Shown: piece after piece, positions 38,381 through 49,626 of the stretch
Layout of the letters: each line of letters starts with the position of its first letter
How positions within the stretch are numbered: position 1 is the stretch's first letter
Notes under the pieces: generated by a model
Told to the model about the DNA's origin: nothing
Seen by the model: only the letters and a program-made list of their open reading frames with translations
Database searches by the model: none
DNA from: Owenia fusiformis
Taxonomy: Eukaryota > Annelida > Polychaeta > Sabellida > Oweniidae
Assembly (NCBI GenBank): GCA_903813345.2
Contig: CAIIXF020000006.1
Coordinates: 20,281,936 to 20,345,935, forward strand
Direction: 5' to 3'
DNA length: 64,000 nucleotides
Position numbers and translations under genes: made by a program

Positions 38381-38614
38381 AGGTGTGCATTATCACGTTT
38401 CCACCAATCAGAATGTGTAAATCTAGCTATGCAAAATCAGGCAACTAAGCACGGCTATGATGACCTTCACCTAGATTCTGTGAAATTGATTACCTCATCA
38501 ATTTAAGAGCCCTCGTTTTCAGGCTGATATACAAGAAGGTAATGCAATAGGCCTAGATCACCAATAAAACATTGAATCCTGCTGAAAAGTGTGCACCAAA
38601 TGATGTGTTAATTA

Positions 38615-38846
38615 AAGAGGGGGAGAAACCTCAGGGTTCAAAGATGACATACGCTTATAATGTAAATCTGCATTGAGATGACATTGTCGCTGATTGGTTT
38701 AGCGAGTCGATCATTGATTGGTTTAAAACTAGGTCAATTTGAAAACTTTGAAAACCAAGATGGAGAGTAAGTACTTCCGGGAAAGGAGGTGCGCGAAGAA
38801 GGAAATCCTATGTCATCAATTGAATCATGGGGTTTACCCTCCTCTT
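38615..38846 (+). mobile_element. Family B 232-bp element, copy 2
   Basis: A perfect 9-bp duplication TGTTAATTA lies at 38606-38614 and 38847-38855. The ends are AAGAGGGGGAGAAACC and, in reverse, AAGAGGAGGGTAAACC. Inside are GATTGG boxes (38692, 38716), an AAGATGG motif (38757-38763), a GTAAGT (38767-38772) and an ETS-type ACTTCCGG (38773-38780). The element is non-coding. Confidence 0.92.
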
Positions 38847-39412
38847 TGTTAATTAGAAAGATGTCAGGATATACAGGTTTCACTGTACATGTAGTTTAGT
38901 TATAATACTGAAAACTCCAACACAACCTGTGCCCTTTCACTAGATTAAGCATAGGAGGTAAGTAAAAGCCCTACATCAGCACATAGAGAATGTTATTAAC
39001 AGTGGAAGCGTACTTAAAAGGGCTTGTGAAAGTGAGATTCTGTAGGTTTAACATGTGAAAGAAAAATTGAAGGCTGATATTGCCCAACCACCGCTGACTT
39101 TGAATAAACCATATGATCCTCTCCCATCTATCTACCTGACGTCCCTGAACCTAAGCTATTAATAAGAGGGCCTACCTGATCCTGGAGGGGACGTCATTTC
39201 CGAGATAATTGTCAATACAGGATCAACAGCATGTGTATCCTGTACATATAATCCAATAAGAGAGATCATACATATGACAATGTAACTATTTCGTAATCCT
39301 ACATAGATACAAGTATCACTATCATCAACTCATAAATATATCTACCAACACAATTCTCGTTTTATTTATGTAAAATCCCTCATACTTTTCTCCATAAGCT
39401 AAATGTTACTCC

Positions 39413-39649
39413 TTACACAGAACATAGTCTACAAATATAAATGTAAGATGGTTTCTGTTTTTTTGTATCCAACGGTGATTTCTTCTCGTTAGATAAAATA
39501 TCTAGTTGAATGTTTAAAGTATGAGAATGTTTATCACAGGTAAGGGTCACCTTACACCTGTGAATGATCATCCAGTTTCCCTTACAGGTGCATCGTAGCA
39601 TAACGTCATCATTCAAGGAGGTTGTATACAATCGTTGAGAAAAATTCAC
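39413..39649 (-). CDS. Unassigned cysteine-containing open frame
   Basis: I do not recognise this frame of up to 79 residues. It contains LRCTCKGNWMIIHRCKVTLT, with four closely spaced cysteines counting the next CD, then a lysine-rich stretch. Base use is somewhat more balanced than in flanking DNA. A weak acceptor (TTTTGTAAG) lies upstream and GTAAGG downstream. As an exon its outgoing phase would not join the exon at 1170-1408, so it is either unrelated or spurious. Confidence 0.18.
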   Translation of the reverse strand: MNFSQRLYTTSLNDDVMLRCTCKGNWMIIHRCKVTLTCDKHSHTLNIQLDILSNEKKSPLDTKKQKPSYIYICRLCSV

Positions 39650-40125
39650 TTACAAAATCAACAATCCTTGAAGATTTTTACATTAGTTTCATTTTCTTAT
39701 GAATCCTTGGATTTCACCCTTGAAGAAAATGTAATGGAAAGTTTCTGAAGAAAATTTTTATGAATCAAACATCTGTTCTTATCTAGCTATGCTGACATAT
39801 TGAATTATTAATGAACTTTATATTAACAGTTTTTGATACCTATCCCTTGGCTCGCTTGTTATTTGAGCTTAAATGAATTGAAATGAATTTTCCAGTTTTC
39901 TAAAATGAAGTTCATAAAAAAATACTGAATTGACGTCGTTTTAAATGAACTGTTTATACTTTCCTCTATTTTTATATCAGCAATATCAATTAATATCAAT
40001 TCACTGAGCTTGATAAGGTCTGATAAGTTGATAACTTTGGTCAACAAGGTTCTAAATATTTCAATCTGTTGTATATTTTCCGCATTTTTTGGCTTTTTAC
40101 CACTCATATCAAAGTGTATTGCCAA

Positions 40126-40138
40126 AGGTCAAAGGTCA
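40126..40138 (+). promoter_or_regulatory. Perfect DR1 nuclear-receptor motif
   Basis: AGGTCAAAGGTCA is the ideal direct repeat with one-base spacing bound by RXR/HNF4/PPAR-type receptors. It lies just upstream of a minus-strand frame (39859-40125; first ATG at about 40107) and within the presumed long intron. A 13-base exact match is rarely accidental in 64 kb, but function is unproven. Confidence 0.45.
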
Positions 40139-40272
40139 TGTTGATAATGATCTTGACATAGGAAAATTTATTACAATTTATAACATATTTCATTATAACA
40201 ACACCTTATTTGTTAAAACTAATATATAATTTTAAATAAAGGTCTTACCTAACCACATCTACCACAGAAGTT

Positions 40273-40320
40273 ACCCATCCAATTCAGTGAATTTGGATTC
40301 TTAAAAGAGAGCTTCATTTG
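40273..40320 (-). mobile_element. Family A end fragment
   Basis: TACCCATCC followed by GGATTCTTAAAAGAGAGCTT matches the right end of family A in reverse. No target duplication was found. Confidence 0.5.
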
Positions 40321-40420
40321 TAACCTTATCTTTAACTCATTCTTTGGTTCTTAATATGCCTTCAAAATTTGGTTGCATCATTCTGTTTATTTCATTTTTG
40401 ATTTCAATGAATTAAGAAAT

Positions 40421-40583
40421 ATAGTAAAAACTGTGTAAGTGGAACACCTTTAGCACCTCTAAAAAGTGTTCTACTTATGAGGTGTTTCACTTTGAGAGGT
40501 TCATTTAACATTAAGTCAATTGGTCCTGGGAATCTGAAAAGTGTTCCACTTCTTAAGGTGTTCAACTTCACAAGTTTCAACAT
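40421..40583. mobile_element. Family C small inverted-repeat element, diverged copy
   Basis: The left side (ACTGTGTAAGTGGAACACC) and the right side (GGTGTTCAACTTCACAAGTT) are inverted relatives. GTGTTC and GAACACC motifs recur between them. It resembles the cleaner element at 48558-48713. Confidence 0.65.
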
Positions 40584-41587
40584 ATTCTAAAAGGTCAGAC
40601 TGGGTTTTTAAGTTCGATAAAATTTGTTGATTTTCAAGGTTATCTGCAATCATTTTGAACCTTTCTATATTTTAATTATACAGCCAACCTCCATATTTAA
40701 TCAGATATATATCAAATTATTTTCCAGATAATAAAATTGATATTGTTTAAGGAAATAATGGCAAGCTTTCAACATTTCATGCTGCCACTTTAACTAAAAC
40801 ATAAAAACTTTTAAAAAGTTATTTTAAAAAAGTTATTCACATAAATTAAAACAAAGTCAGGTTTAAAAAGTTTTAAGTTTTGGAGCAATTCACCTTTGAT
40901 TTGTTCGTTTACACCTTTCAGGCATGAATAAATGAAAAATGACACAAGCTTAAATGTTTTCTATAATTAACTAGGTGAAGGTATTTTTATAGATCTAGAT
41001 TTAATCTGGGTATCTCTTTTTCAATAATTCAATAATACAAGTAAGCTGCAAAAAATAGAAATCAGAGCTCAGTAATTTCTAAGGTCACAGTAACCTGTAC
41101 ATTTTTAATCAAATCATATCAATTTTATCTGTCAATATATCTGTCAATATCTCCAAAGATATTTTCTAACATATTATACAGAAAAGCAAGGTCAACATAT
41201 CAAATTGAAAATTTCTGTTCTCTGATCATTTCAAAATTTGATGGACAGTTCTATTTTTACATATGGAGTGAAATTGATTGCCTATTCATGTACACAACCA
41301 AGGTCAGGCTGACCAGGTCACCCTCTAAGACAACTCAAAAATCAGATTTATAGCCAAAAGTGGTCAGTTCTATCCCTTATTTCTCAGCCAAAATACATTT
41401 CTAGCAAAAATGACCTTTCAAATCAGTCTTGAAAATCCAATATCAGATTAATTGATAACTTTTATTAAATACTGTGTTAGATATAAAAGGAGAATTTAGA
41501 TGAAATTCAAGCGGCTATTTTGTCAACGAATTAACTGAATCAATTGGTTGGTCCAATGCACTTACATTGCATGGAGGTTAATTTTTA
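40584..41587. other. Presumed intron, no gene seen
   Basis: AT-rich sequence with short AAAAAGTTATT repeats near 40815. I see nothing I can name. Confidence 0.4.
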
Positions 41588-41872
41588 CAGTTCGTCCCAT
41601 TATTTCCACATTGTTATAACTCACTTTTTACAGGTTTTGAGATAAGTATACTATCTTTCTCAATTTTTCACGAGGAATTCATTTCTGAGGTCCATTTCAA
41701 TGGATCTCATCTCCGTTTGGAGATATCCAGTGCCACATTGTTATAAGTGCAAAATGAGGAAAAAAAGATTAGGCCCACCTTGTCATATCTGTTTGGGTAG
41801 GCAGTAGAGCCAATCAGATTCATAATTCTGATCATGTGACTAATAGTTATAACAATGTGGAAATAATGGGAC
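41588..41872. mobile_element. Inverted-repeat element K
   Basis: GTCCCATTATTTCCACATTG (about 41594) and its complement CAATGTGGAAATAATGGGAC (41853-41872) form terminal inverted repeats of about 26 bp. A further CCACATTGTTATAAG lies inside at about 41730. A solo end with the same sequence lies at 42715-42745, so the original element may have been longer (to about 42.75 kb) with a nested copy. Confidence 0.72.
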
Positions 41873-43404
41873 AATCTCTTACTAGTATACTTTGCGCGTA
41901 ATTAACAAAGGAGATCATAAATCATGACACCATACATGTAGTACAAACAAAAGAAAGCAGATTTGACATTATTTGTAACAAAGTTCATTCAGTGAACATA
42001 ATCAATTACTGACCCTGTTATAGCCTCTTTACCTTTGTCATGTACGTTTTAAAGATCTGGTGGCTTTATCCGAAATATTTACATTTTTTCGCACTTATGT
42101 TGTGTTGTTATGGCAACCACTTGACCAATCATGATCAAACTTGTCATAGCAACTAATTATACATAGATACATAATCCCTAGAAATATGAATGTGATTGAA
42201 GGTATATAACAGAAATTATGGATGATTATCATAGTACCCCCTCATAAAAGTAGCCAGGGGGGTATAAATGGCAATAATTCGCAGATGCTGAAAAACTAGA
42301 CCCTATTATTTTCAAAATCAATGAGAAATGATATACTTCAAATAATTACCATAATTAGATAAATGCAATACTGTAAGCAAAAACATGGACCAAGCTCATC
42401 CAGTGCCTTATCAGTCAAAATGGAACACAAGCCATATTCTTTATAATTAGATAGGCAGAATAATGGTAAATGAGACAATAACAAAATGGAAGTGAATAAA
42501 AATTCAGTTTTCAGGGATAGTTTGGTATTTCAAAAAAAAGAAACAATAAAAAAAGATGTGTTCTATTTATTTTTAATCAGTGATTTTTGCTCTGCAAGGC
42601 CTACACATACACATGATTACCTATACGAAAAAATAAGTTTTTAAAAATTACTACTCAAAAGTTATGAAGACCTAAACTTCAACCTCTGATTTCTCAATAT
42701 CAGCGAAAATGCAATTGTAACAATGTGGAAATAATGGGACGAGTTCTTCATACAGTTTTTTTTTTAAACTCATGAACTGGTATATATTTCTGATTTTATA
42801 ACTATGTGTACATCAGGTTATGATTCAATATTACAGTGTTTGTGAGGAATAATATAATGTTACTTCTTGAACATTATAACAAAAATTTACAAATAAAATA
42901 TACCATTATAAATTAATTAACCATTCATTAAAAAATATACATAGTGTCTTGTATAGTACCTTATAGCCAAGGATAAGTGTTTTATACTTTACCAAGTATA
43001 ATTCAATCTTAAAATATTCTGGAATATGATTTCCAAGCTGATCTATTATCTTGATTATTATTCAATGAACAAATGTTTATATAGTTGTCTAATTGTCCAC
43101 AAATATGTAGTTGCTATTAATTCCAACAAGATTGAATGATGTCTTTAGAACTGAACCTGATTCTATAAATCTCAAAAGAGAATAAAACTTTGAAATTGGT
43201 AGAATGAATATTTAAGGGCATTTCTTGATAATACATCACCATCACATCAAACGTAAGCTCTCCATATGGCTTATTAATAAACTGATATAATTTATCATTA
43301 AGGGCATAAACATATAATGAACCTCATAAGATACAAAATGTTACACGTGGAACCTCTTTTCAGGACAAGGTTAACTTTTCAATGTTATCCCAACACATAT
43401 GTCT
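41873..43404. other. Presumed intron with a solo element K end and an X-box-like site
   Basis: An RFX-type GTTGTTATGGCAAC lies at 42104-42117. The solo K end AACAATGTGGAAATAATGGG lies at 42720-42739. Otherwise the stretch is featureless and AT-rich. Confidence 0.45.
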
Positions 43405-43830
43405 GGGGAACACATCTCTATATAAAGAACACCTCTGTACAGAATGATCAACTCTCTATATTAGGAATACCTCTCCATATAAGGAACAACTCTATAGATA
43501 AGATAAAATCTCAAGACACGGAACAGGTCTCAAGATAATGAACAACGCTCTAGATAAGGAACAACTCTCAAGATAAGGAACACCTCTCCATATAAGGAAC
43601 ACCTCTCCATATAAGGAACGACTCTCAAGATAAGGAACAACTCTCAAGATAAGGAACAACTCTCAAGATAAGGAACACCTCTCCATATAAGGAGCACCTC
43701 TCCATATAAGGAAAGACTATCTAGATGAGATAAAATCTCAAGAACAGGTGTCTAGATAACAAGCAACTCTCTATATCAGGAAAACACATGTACTAAAGAA
43801 CATCTCTCTATATAATGAACACCTGGAAAA
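43405..43830. repeat. Tandem array of 19-bp units
   Basis: The core at about 43550-43715 alternates two 19-bp units, AAGGAACAACTCTCAAGAT and AAGGAACACCTCTCCATAT. Here the units follow an A-B-B-A-A-A-B-B order. The flanks are degraded versions. The GAACACCTCT part is shared with the large array at 54.87-57.4 kb and the inside of the family C elements. Confidence 0.92.
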
Positions 43831-44150
43831 GAACCAAGTCTCATTATACAGATTTATAATACAAGAACGCTCTCTATTTATATTAGAAACATTTGTCTCC
43901 AAGGGACAATTGTGCACAAGAGTGTTCCTTATACATAGCTTTAACTTTATTTCAAATTAAGAACCCCCCCCCCAGGCCTCCCTTATGTGATTGATCGTTT
44001 ATCAATTAAAAAAACAAAAACGCTCTTCGACGCTCTTATAACAAACCAATCTAGATCTAGCATGAAATCTACAAAAGTCCCATGTCTCCTATTGACCTAC
44101 TGAAATAAACACTTAGAGACACACAATAAATTGCAATTACATCCTATATC

Positions 44151-44381
44151 AAGAGGGGGAGAAACCCTAGGGTTCAAAGATGACATACACTTATAATGTA
44201 AATCTGTATTAAGATGACATCGTCGCTGATTGGTTTAGCGAGTCGATCGTTGATTGGTTTAAAACTAGGTCAATTTGAAAACTTTGAAAACTAAGATGGA
44301 GGGTAAGTTTTTGACAAAAGGAGGTGCGCAAAAGAGAAAATCGTATGTCATCAATTGAATCATGGGGTTTTCCCTCCTCTT
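44151..44381 (+). mobile_element. Family B 231-bp element, copy 3
   Basis: A perfect 9-bp duplication TCCTATATC lies at 44142-44150 and 44382-44390. The CCAAT-type boxes and AAGATGGAGGGTAAGT are kept, while the ETS-type ACTTCCGG seen in copy 2 is lost. Confidence 0.92.
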
Positions 44382-44390
44382 TCCTATATC

Positions 44391-46220
44391 CAAGTCTTCA
44401 TGATTACCATTACTGTTATATCAGGGGAACAGTTTAAATGCAAGCACATAAATCATGAAATCATGAGGCACAAAAAGGCTTATCATGGGTTGGCATGGAA
44501 CAACTCTGACATGGGTACATGCACGTAGCATAGCTTTTAATATGTATGATACATAGGGCATTTAGCACATACTACTTGGGGTAATGATACTTTATTTTAT
44601 AGAATATCTCATATTTTTGGGAACTTGAAGTGTTAGTAATATAATATATCTTTTGCTATTTTTGCTATTTTATGACAGAATTAACCTCTTTATACCTACA
44701 TGTAGTTTTAAGAAAACAAGACTTCCAAGTGATATGTCATGTTTTAAGAATCAATATCTAGGGCTGTAGTGCATCATGATAAACCATGCCATCTCAAATC
44801 TTCTCAGCCCTGAGATGTTTCAGGTGAAACAGAAAGATGCTATGAGTATCAGAATGGCTGTAGTGGAAAAGATTACTGTCTTTAAACAAAGCTATCTACT
44901 AGATGAAGCTCTCTTTTAAATAAGTGAAAACACTTACTGAAAAGGGTATAGCCAAACCATGGGCTCTTTTGAGAGCCCATGACCAAGCTGAAAGGTTCAA
45001 ATCATCACTTTGGAAAGATTCATCGAAAAGGATCTTGATCTTAAAAGTCCTGTATCCCTTTTTCTAAATTTGAAAGAAATTACTTATTTCATCTGCTATT
45101 AAAACATTGCATAATTTGATATGATAGATCTGATCTGTCAACAGAGAAGCTTCACCCTTTGATATCAAAATGAGAAATCTAGAAATTGTAAATGTGTAGA
45201 TACACCATGTTCTACTATTGACAATAATCCCAGAAGTCTACAATTCATTTGGAATCAATATTCTCTAGTATCATTCACGCTTAATTAGTATGAACATATG
45301 AAACCCCATTATCAGGATATTATAACATATAATGCTTGATATAAAATAGAAAAAAATTCATGAAATATTTAAGCTGTCAACGCTAATTACGACTACAAGA
45401 ATCTAATTGATATGTTATGAAATAATTGGAAAAAATGCCGGTAAGGAAAAATACCAACATGCTCAAATATTCTACTCCAAACAGTGTGAAAGATAATTAA
45501 ATTAAAGAAAAATAACTGAGGTACATATGAAGTATACATTCCAAATTGTATGTAAATGCAAGAAAATGAGACAGTTTATACAAATTTTAGAGAGAATATG
45601 AGAGAAATATTATCACGAGCAGGAGGACATTTTCCTGGGTAATCATCTTATTCCACTCCATCAACTTCCTTGATGTTTGACTTCACTGTCATTTCATTTG
45701 CTTCTTCCCAAACATAATCAATGAAAATGCATCTTGGTTCACAAGCTTTCAATTGCTTTAACTAATACTGTAACTAACTTGGAAGCAGAAGATGTGATTT
45801 TGTGCAATAGTCTCATCCTAGCTAATATCCAGAGTGCTGATTTCTCTCGCTAAATTCGAGAGAATAATGCATCAAAGAGATCAAATTTAATCTGATTATT
45901 TATCATGTTGGTCTCAGAAAAGAATCCCATGAATATGGAAAATGAAAAATGTTTCTGAATAAAAGAAAATCACACCTAATACAGTTAACACTTGTATAGA
46001 AATGAGCACCTAAACACAATGAATTTCTGATGGAACATACAAATTAATACAAGTATCAAAAATATAATCAGTAATCTTTTGCATTCCGACAACAGCAACC
46101 ATCTCAATGTACCAAGACACTTGAACCTTTGATGTTGATGAAATGTACATGCATTTATATATCAATATCAAAACTTAGCAGAATGTTTTTGGTAATTATC
46201 ATAAAAAAGATTTTACTTAC
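44391..46220. other. Presumed first intron, 5' end
   Basis: This stretch begins, on the minus strand, with the GTAAGT donor at 46220-46215. It holds a family A fragment at 44899-44948 and a short palindrome CATGGGCTC-TTTT-GAGAGCCCATG at about 44958. No other gene signal is seen. Confidence 0.5.
44899..44948 (+). mobile_element. Family A end fragment
   Basis: TAGATGAAGCTCTCTTTTAA and a terminal AAAAGGGTA match the right end of family A. The left end is not found. Confidence 0.5.
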
Positions 46221-46374
46221 CACTAGGTGTGTCAGTCATCACTTCCTGCCACTCGTATTTCACCAGGGCGTCCTCTAGTACCAAGGTCACAACCAGCTGG
46301 CGATGATATAACGATGCCAAGTCTGGGGACTGGAACGTCTCGTTGAACATTCGATTCATCATTTTAGAAATCAT
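46221..46374 (-). CDS. First coding exon of a predicted membrane protein
   Basis: This is probably the start of the gene whose next visible exon is at 1408-1170. On the minus strand an ATG at 46374-46372 opens a frame with balanced codon use and no stops for 51 codons plus one base. It ends at a strong donor (GTG|GTAAGT, intron from 46220). An in-frame TAA lies 18 bases upstream of the ATG, so this ATG, or the nearby second, third or fourth Met (codons 5, 6, 9), is the start. The peptide has no signal sequence. It is helix-like, with MFNETFQSPDLASLYHRQ followed by LVVTLVLEDALVKYEWQEV. Joining with the exon at 1408 (phase 1 to phase 1) puts a transmembrane segment at about residues 54-73. I do not recognise the family. 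Intermediate exons may exist in the 44.8-kb gap. Confidence 0.66.
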
Positions 46375-46520
46375 GATTGCAGAATAATTTTATATCACCT
46401 TTCCTCCTCCGTAGAATCTATTATGACATCACAATGATGTTATTGTGATGTAACAATAGCCGGGGATTCCAACATGCACGTTTTCTCTCCTGGAAGCAGA
46501 ATAGAGGTATTATGATTGTT
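46375..46520 (-). promoter_or_regulatory. Presumed 5' UTR and core promoter of the minus-strand gene
   Basis: This stretch lies immediately upstream of the ATG. It contains a near-palindrome TGACATCACAATGATG / TATTGTGATGTAAC at about 46421-46451, with CRE-half-like TGACATCA and TGATGT motifs, and a GCCGGGG patch. No acceptor precedes the ATG, which supports a first exon. The transcription start is not defined. Confidence 0.35.
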
Positions 46521-48557
46521 TTGTCGTCATGTGGTATTGCAATACGTCAAATAGCCCTAGGAGGATATATTATCCCCAAGCGTTCTCATAATCCCTGTGA
46601 CATGATCAAATGTACCCCTACATGTTGTCACTTCCTGGCCCTAAACCTTACTTCATCTTAATCACGTAATAAAAGATGTGAAGAAATGTAGTTCTACTGT
46701 GATCACACATGATGCAAATAGCATAAAAGTAAAAAGGTTTTAAAAGATTGATTGATATAGAAAAACCTCATTATTTAAAGATTTCAGTAATGAATTAAGT
46801 TATATCTTAAACTATTCTAATATTCTTAATATTTTGCAAGTTAATTGCTTTCACCTCTAAAATAGCAAAATACCTCTGATTTATATTGAATATAACTTTG
46901 GCCGAGTTAACTAGGGTCCAAGTTGACTAGGGTCTGAGTTAACTAGGGACCGAGTTGACCAGATACCGTTCTTATTATTGGCAATAGGTATAGCACTAAA
47001 TTAACACCCTCCTTCTATGGGTATTTAAACCTCAAAATCAAACGAAATTAATTTTTTACAGTCCAGCTAAAATTAATTGTTGTCATGGTTTCAATTTATG
47101 AACATGTTTAACATAAGTGTCGGAATTTGAAAGGTGTTATATTGATAGACAAACATGAATCACATCTATAAATGTAAATATCCTAATTTTTGCTATGATG
47201 AAATAAAAGGCTATACTATATAGGTATTTTTGTAAAAATTGAAGACTTGAATGAAATTCATCTCGAGTCTAAGCAAAAACTCATCTTGCAACAACCACAC
47301 AACACTTCCATATATTCATGGACATAGGGCAAAATATTTCAAGTAATTCTTTTGGGGTTAAAAGGGAATCGATCGATTGAACATGCCGTTTCAATGTTAT
47401 TAGTTTATAGCTGTTTAGAATGCTCTATTGGCATTTGGTAAGTAATAGTTAGTTTCTGAGGCTATATCCAGTAATTGATAGTTCATTCCTTATTCAGTAC
47501 TATCATGACAGAAGAATCACAATGATATCAGATTTAAAGGAGTAATATACCAAAACAGTTATTCTGTTGATTTGGCTTAAACAGCCCACTGACTACTGAT
47601 ATACTGATGTCATATCCATTGTACATGTTGAAACCTTGTAACTGCCTTTCTGAACTTTTGAAAAAAAATTGTTTATAGTTTTCAGGTTATAATGAAACAA
47701 CAAAAATGGGCATACATGTACTGGTACAATTAAAACACTATTCTTTGACATCCTTTTTAAATTCTTATATATTGATTTCCGTTGTACCTCTTAATTTGAA
47801 TATTTCAAAGAATGATATATGCCTTTGAATCATTTTGCTATATTTAATGTTCTCACTTTATAAGCGACTTTACAATCATGCATACTAAAATGAATAATAT
47901 CTGGTCCAGCCCCTCTCACTAAGCTGGGCTTACAAATATTTCGTCCCTAATTTGTTTTTCAATTTCGGGTCTAAAAATGCTTTTAAAAACCTAATATTCT
48001 GAGGAAATTGCCCCGTCTGATTAAAAAGGCCTTCATAGTCAAAGCAATTATCCTCCTCCCGTCAATTTCCCGATCCTGTGCGAGATGTAGACGTCTTTCT
48101 ACTGTATAAGATTATTGCTATATTGTAGCTCATGAGCTTGGGTTGATTTGGTCTGAATTTAATATCATACGAGATAATAGTGCACTTCATTATTGTACAA
48201 TTCATTGTAAGAGGAAATCAAGAATTAAGGATATATCATTCATAGAGATTTGGCTCGTTCACTGTACTTGACAGGTAATTTTCTGTCTGCTCTTGGGATC
48301 AAAGCCGTTGCATCTCAACAGTTTTTTATCAAGCTTTTAGGCGTCCTAGTGATATAAGGAATTTACAAAGAATATCAAGGGAATCTACTATAAACACTGG
48401 TGAGCGTCATATACGTATTAAACCCCATGGCTTACACCTAAAATTTGAATTTTCATATTCAATTGAATATGCAGCTGATCAGCTTTTACAGGACTTTAAA
48501 TGTTTAAATGAAAATATACACCAGAAAATATCATATGGATTTTCAGCAAAGTAAATA
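46521..48557. other. Intergenic stretch with a short minisatellite
   Basis: At about 46903-46968 a 16-17-bp unit (GAGTTAACTAGGGTCC, AGTTGACTAGGGTCTG and similar) is repeated four times. The rest holds nothing I can name. Confidence 0.5.
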
Positions 48558-48713
48558 CAGTGAAACCTGTGTACAGGGAACACCTCTGGAGCCACAAAAA
48601 TGTGTTCACTAGGTAGGTGTTCACTACAGAGACAGTTTCATACTGAAATAGAAATCAGAAGATGTGTGCTGAGAAGGGGTACTCACTGGACTAGGTGTTC
48701 ACAGGTTTCACTG
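48558..48713. mobile_element. Family C 156-bp inverted-repeat element with TA target site
   Basis: The ends are CAGTGAAACCTGTGTAC and, in reverse, CAGTGAAACCTGTGAAC, with TA on each side (48556-48557, 48714-48715). GAACACCT / AGGTGTTC blocks repeat inside. CAGTGAAACC-type ends with TA suit pogo/Tc1-mariner-type non-autonomous elements. Its GAACACCTCT interior is the likely seed of the tandem arrays at 43.4 and 55 kb. Confidence 0.85.
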
Positions 48714-49350
48714 TATATATAACAAATGTCCAGCAATCACAAAATCAAACATTATCCATGCTACCATCCATCCATGTGCCCACCAATTTCATAAGACAAT
48801 AACAAAATGGCATGTTTTAAAATCTATATCAAACTAACTGAAATTGAAAAATATAAACAGATGCTACCTTTAATGTCTTTCTATTTCCATTAACTAAATT
48901 GAATGAAACAAAGACCATATTGCAACATAACGAAGCACTCTTGCGAAATAGCAATTTATGACATGTTAATTTGACATTGATACAATATCTGCACTATAAA
49001 ATACTCTTACAATTTCTTACAGAAAATGAATATGATATAGTGCTCCTAGCTTTGATCTTAATCATCAATCAAAGATTAAAACTAACATATTAAATTTTGA
49101 ACTTAAAAGATATTAATTATAACTTAAAAATAATAAAGAATCCATGCTTTACAACGTACAAGCCTGAACTTATTAAATGATTTATTTATCAATTTATTAA
49201 ACCTGAATGGATTAGCCTCTTAATGTCTTAAAAATATAAAGTGTTCATTATTTACAAACTCCCTCTCTCACTTCACAAAATGACCCATCCCAGAAAATGT
49301 GAGAAATTTCAAAATGCCACCAGGTAAAAGAGAATTAATACTCAATATGA
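48714..49350. other. Non-coding stretch, nothing seen
   Basis: AT-rich sequence without recognisable genes or repeats. Its last 20 bases are weakly mirrored on the other side of the palindrome. Confidence 0.4.
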
Positions 49351-49626
49351 AAGCATCTCCATCAAAATGTCTCAATTCAGGCTATATTGTATTGTAGTAC
49401 TTGTCTTTTTTCAAATTAATCCTTATTATCACAACTGTAGCATGATTGAAGCACAAGTGAGCCTCATTAAATGGCACTGAATTAATATATTATTATTCAG
49501 TGCCATTTAATGAGGCTCACTTGTGCTTCAATCATGCTACAGTTGTGATAATAAGGATTAATTTGAAAAAAGACAAGTACTACAATACAATATAGCCTGA
49601 ATTGAGACATTTTGATGGAGATGCTT
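49351..49626. repeat. Perfect palindrome with 132-bp arms
   Basis: The left arm 49351-49482 and right arm 49495-49626 are exact reverse complements around a 12-bp AT loop. The flanks continue as a diverged inverted match (AAGAGAAT on both sides), so the original inversion was longer. No terminal motif or target duplication marks it as a known element. A transcript would form a long perfect hairpin. A library or assembly foldback artefact is a serious alternative. Confidence 0.95.

Larger units (their letters stand above)
38856..40420. other. Presumed intron with two unassigned minus-strand frames
   Basis: This stretch has a lone ACAGGTTTCACTGTA end-like sequence at about 38875. It also holds the frames described at 39413-39649 and 39859-40125, and a DR1 motif at 40126-40138. 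Nothing else is recognisable. Confidence 0.4.
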
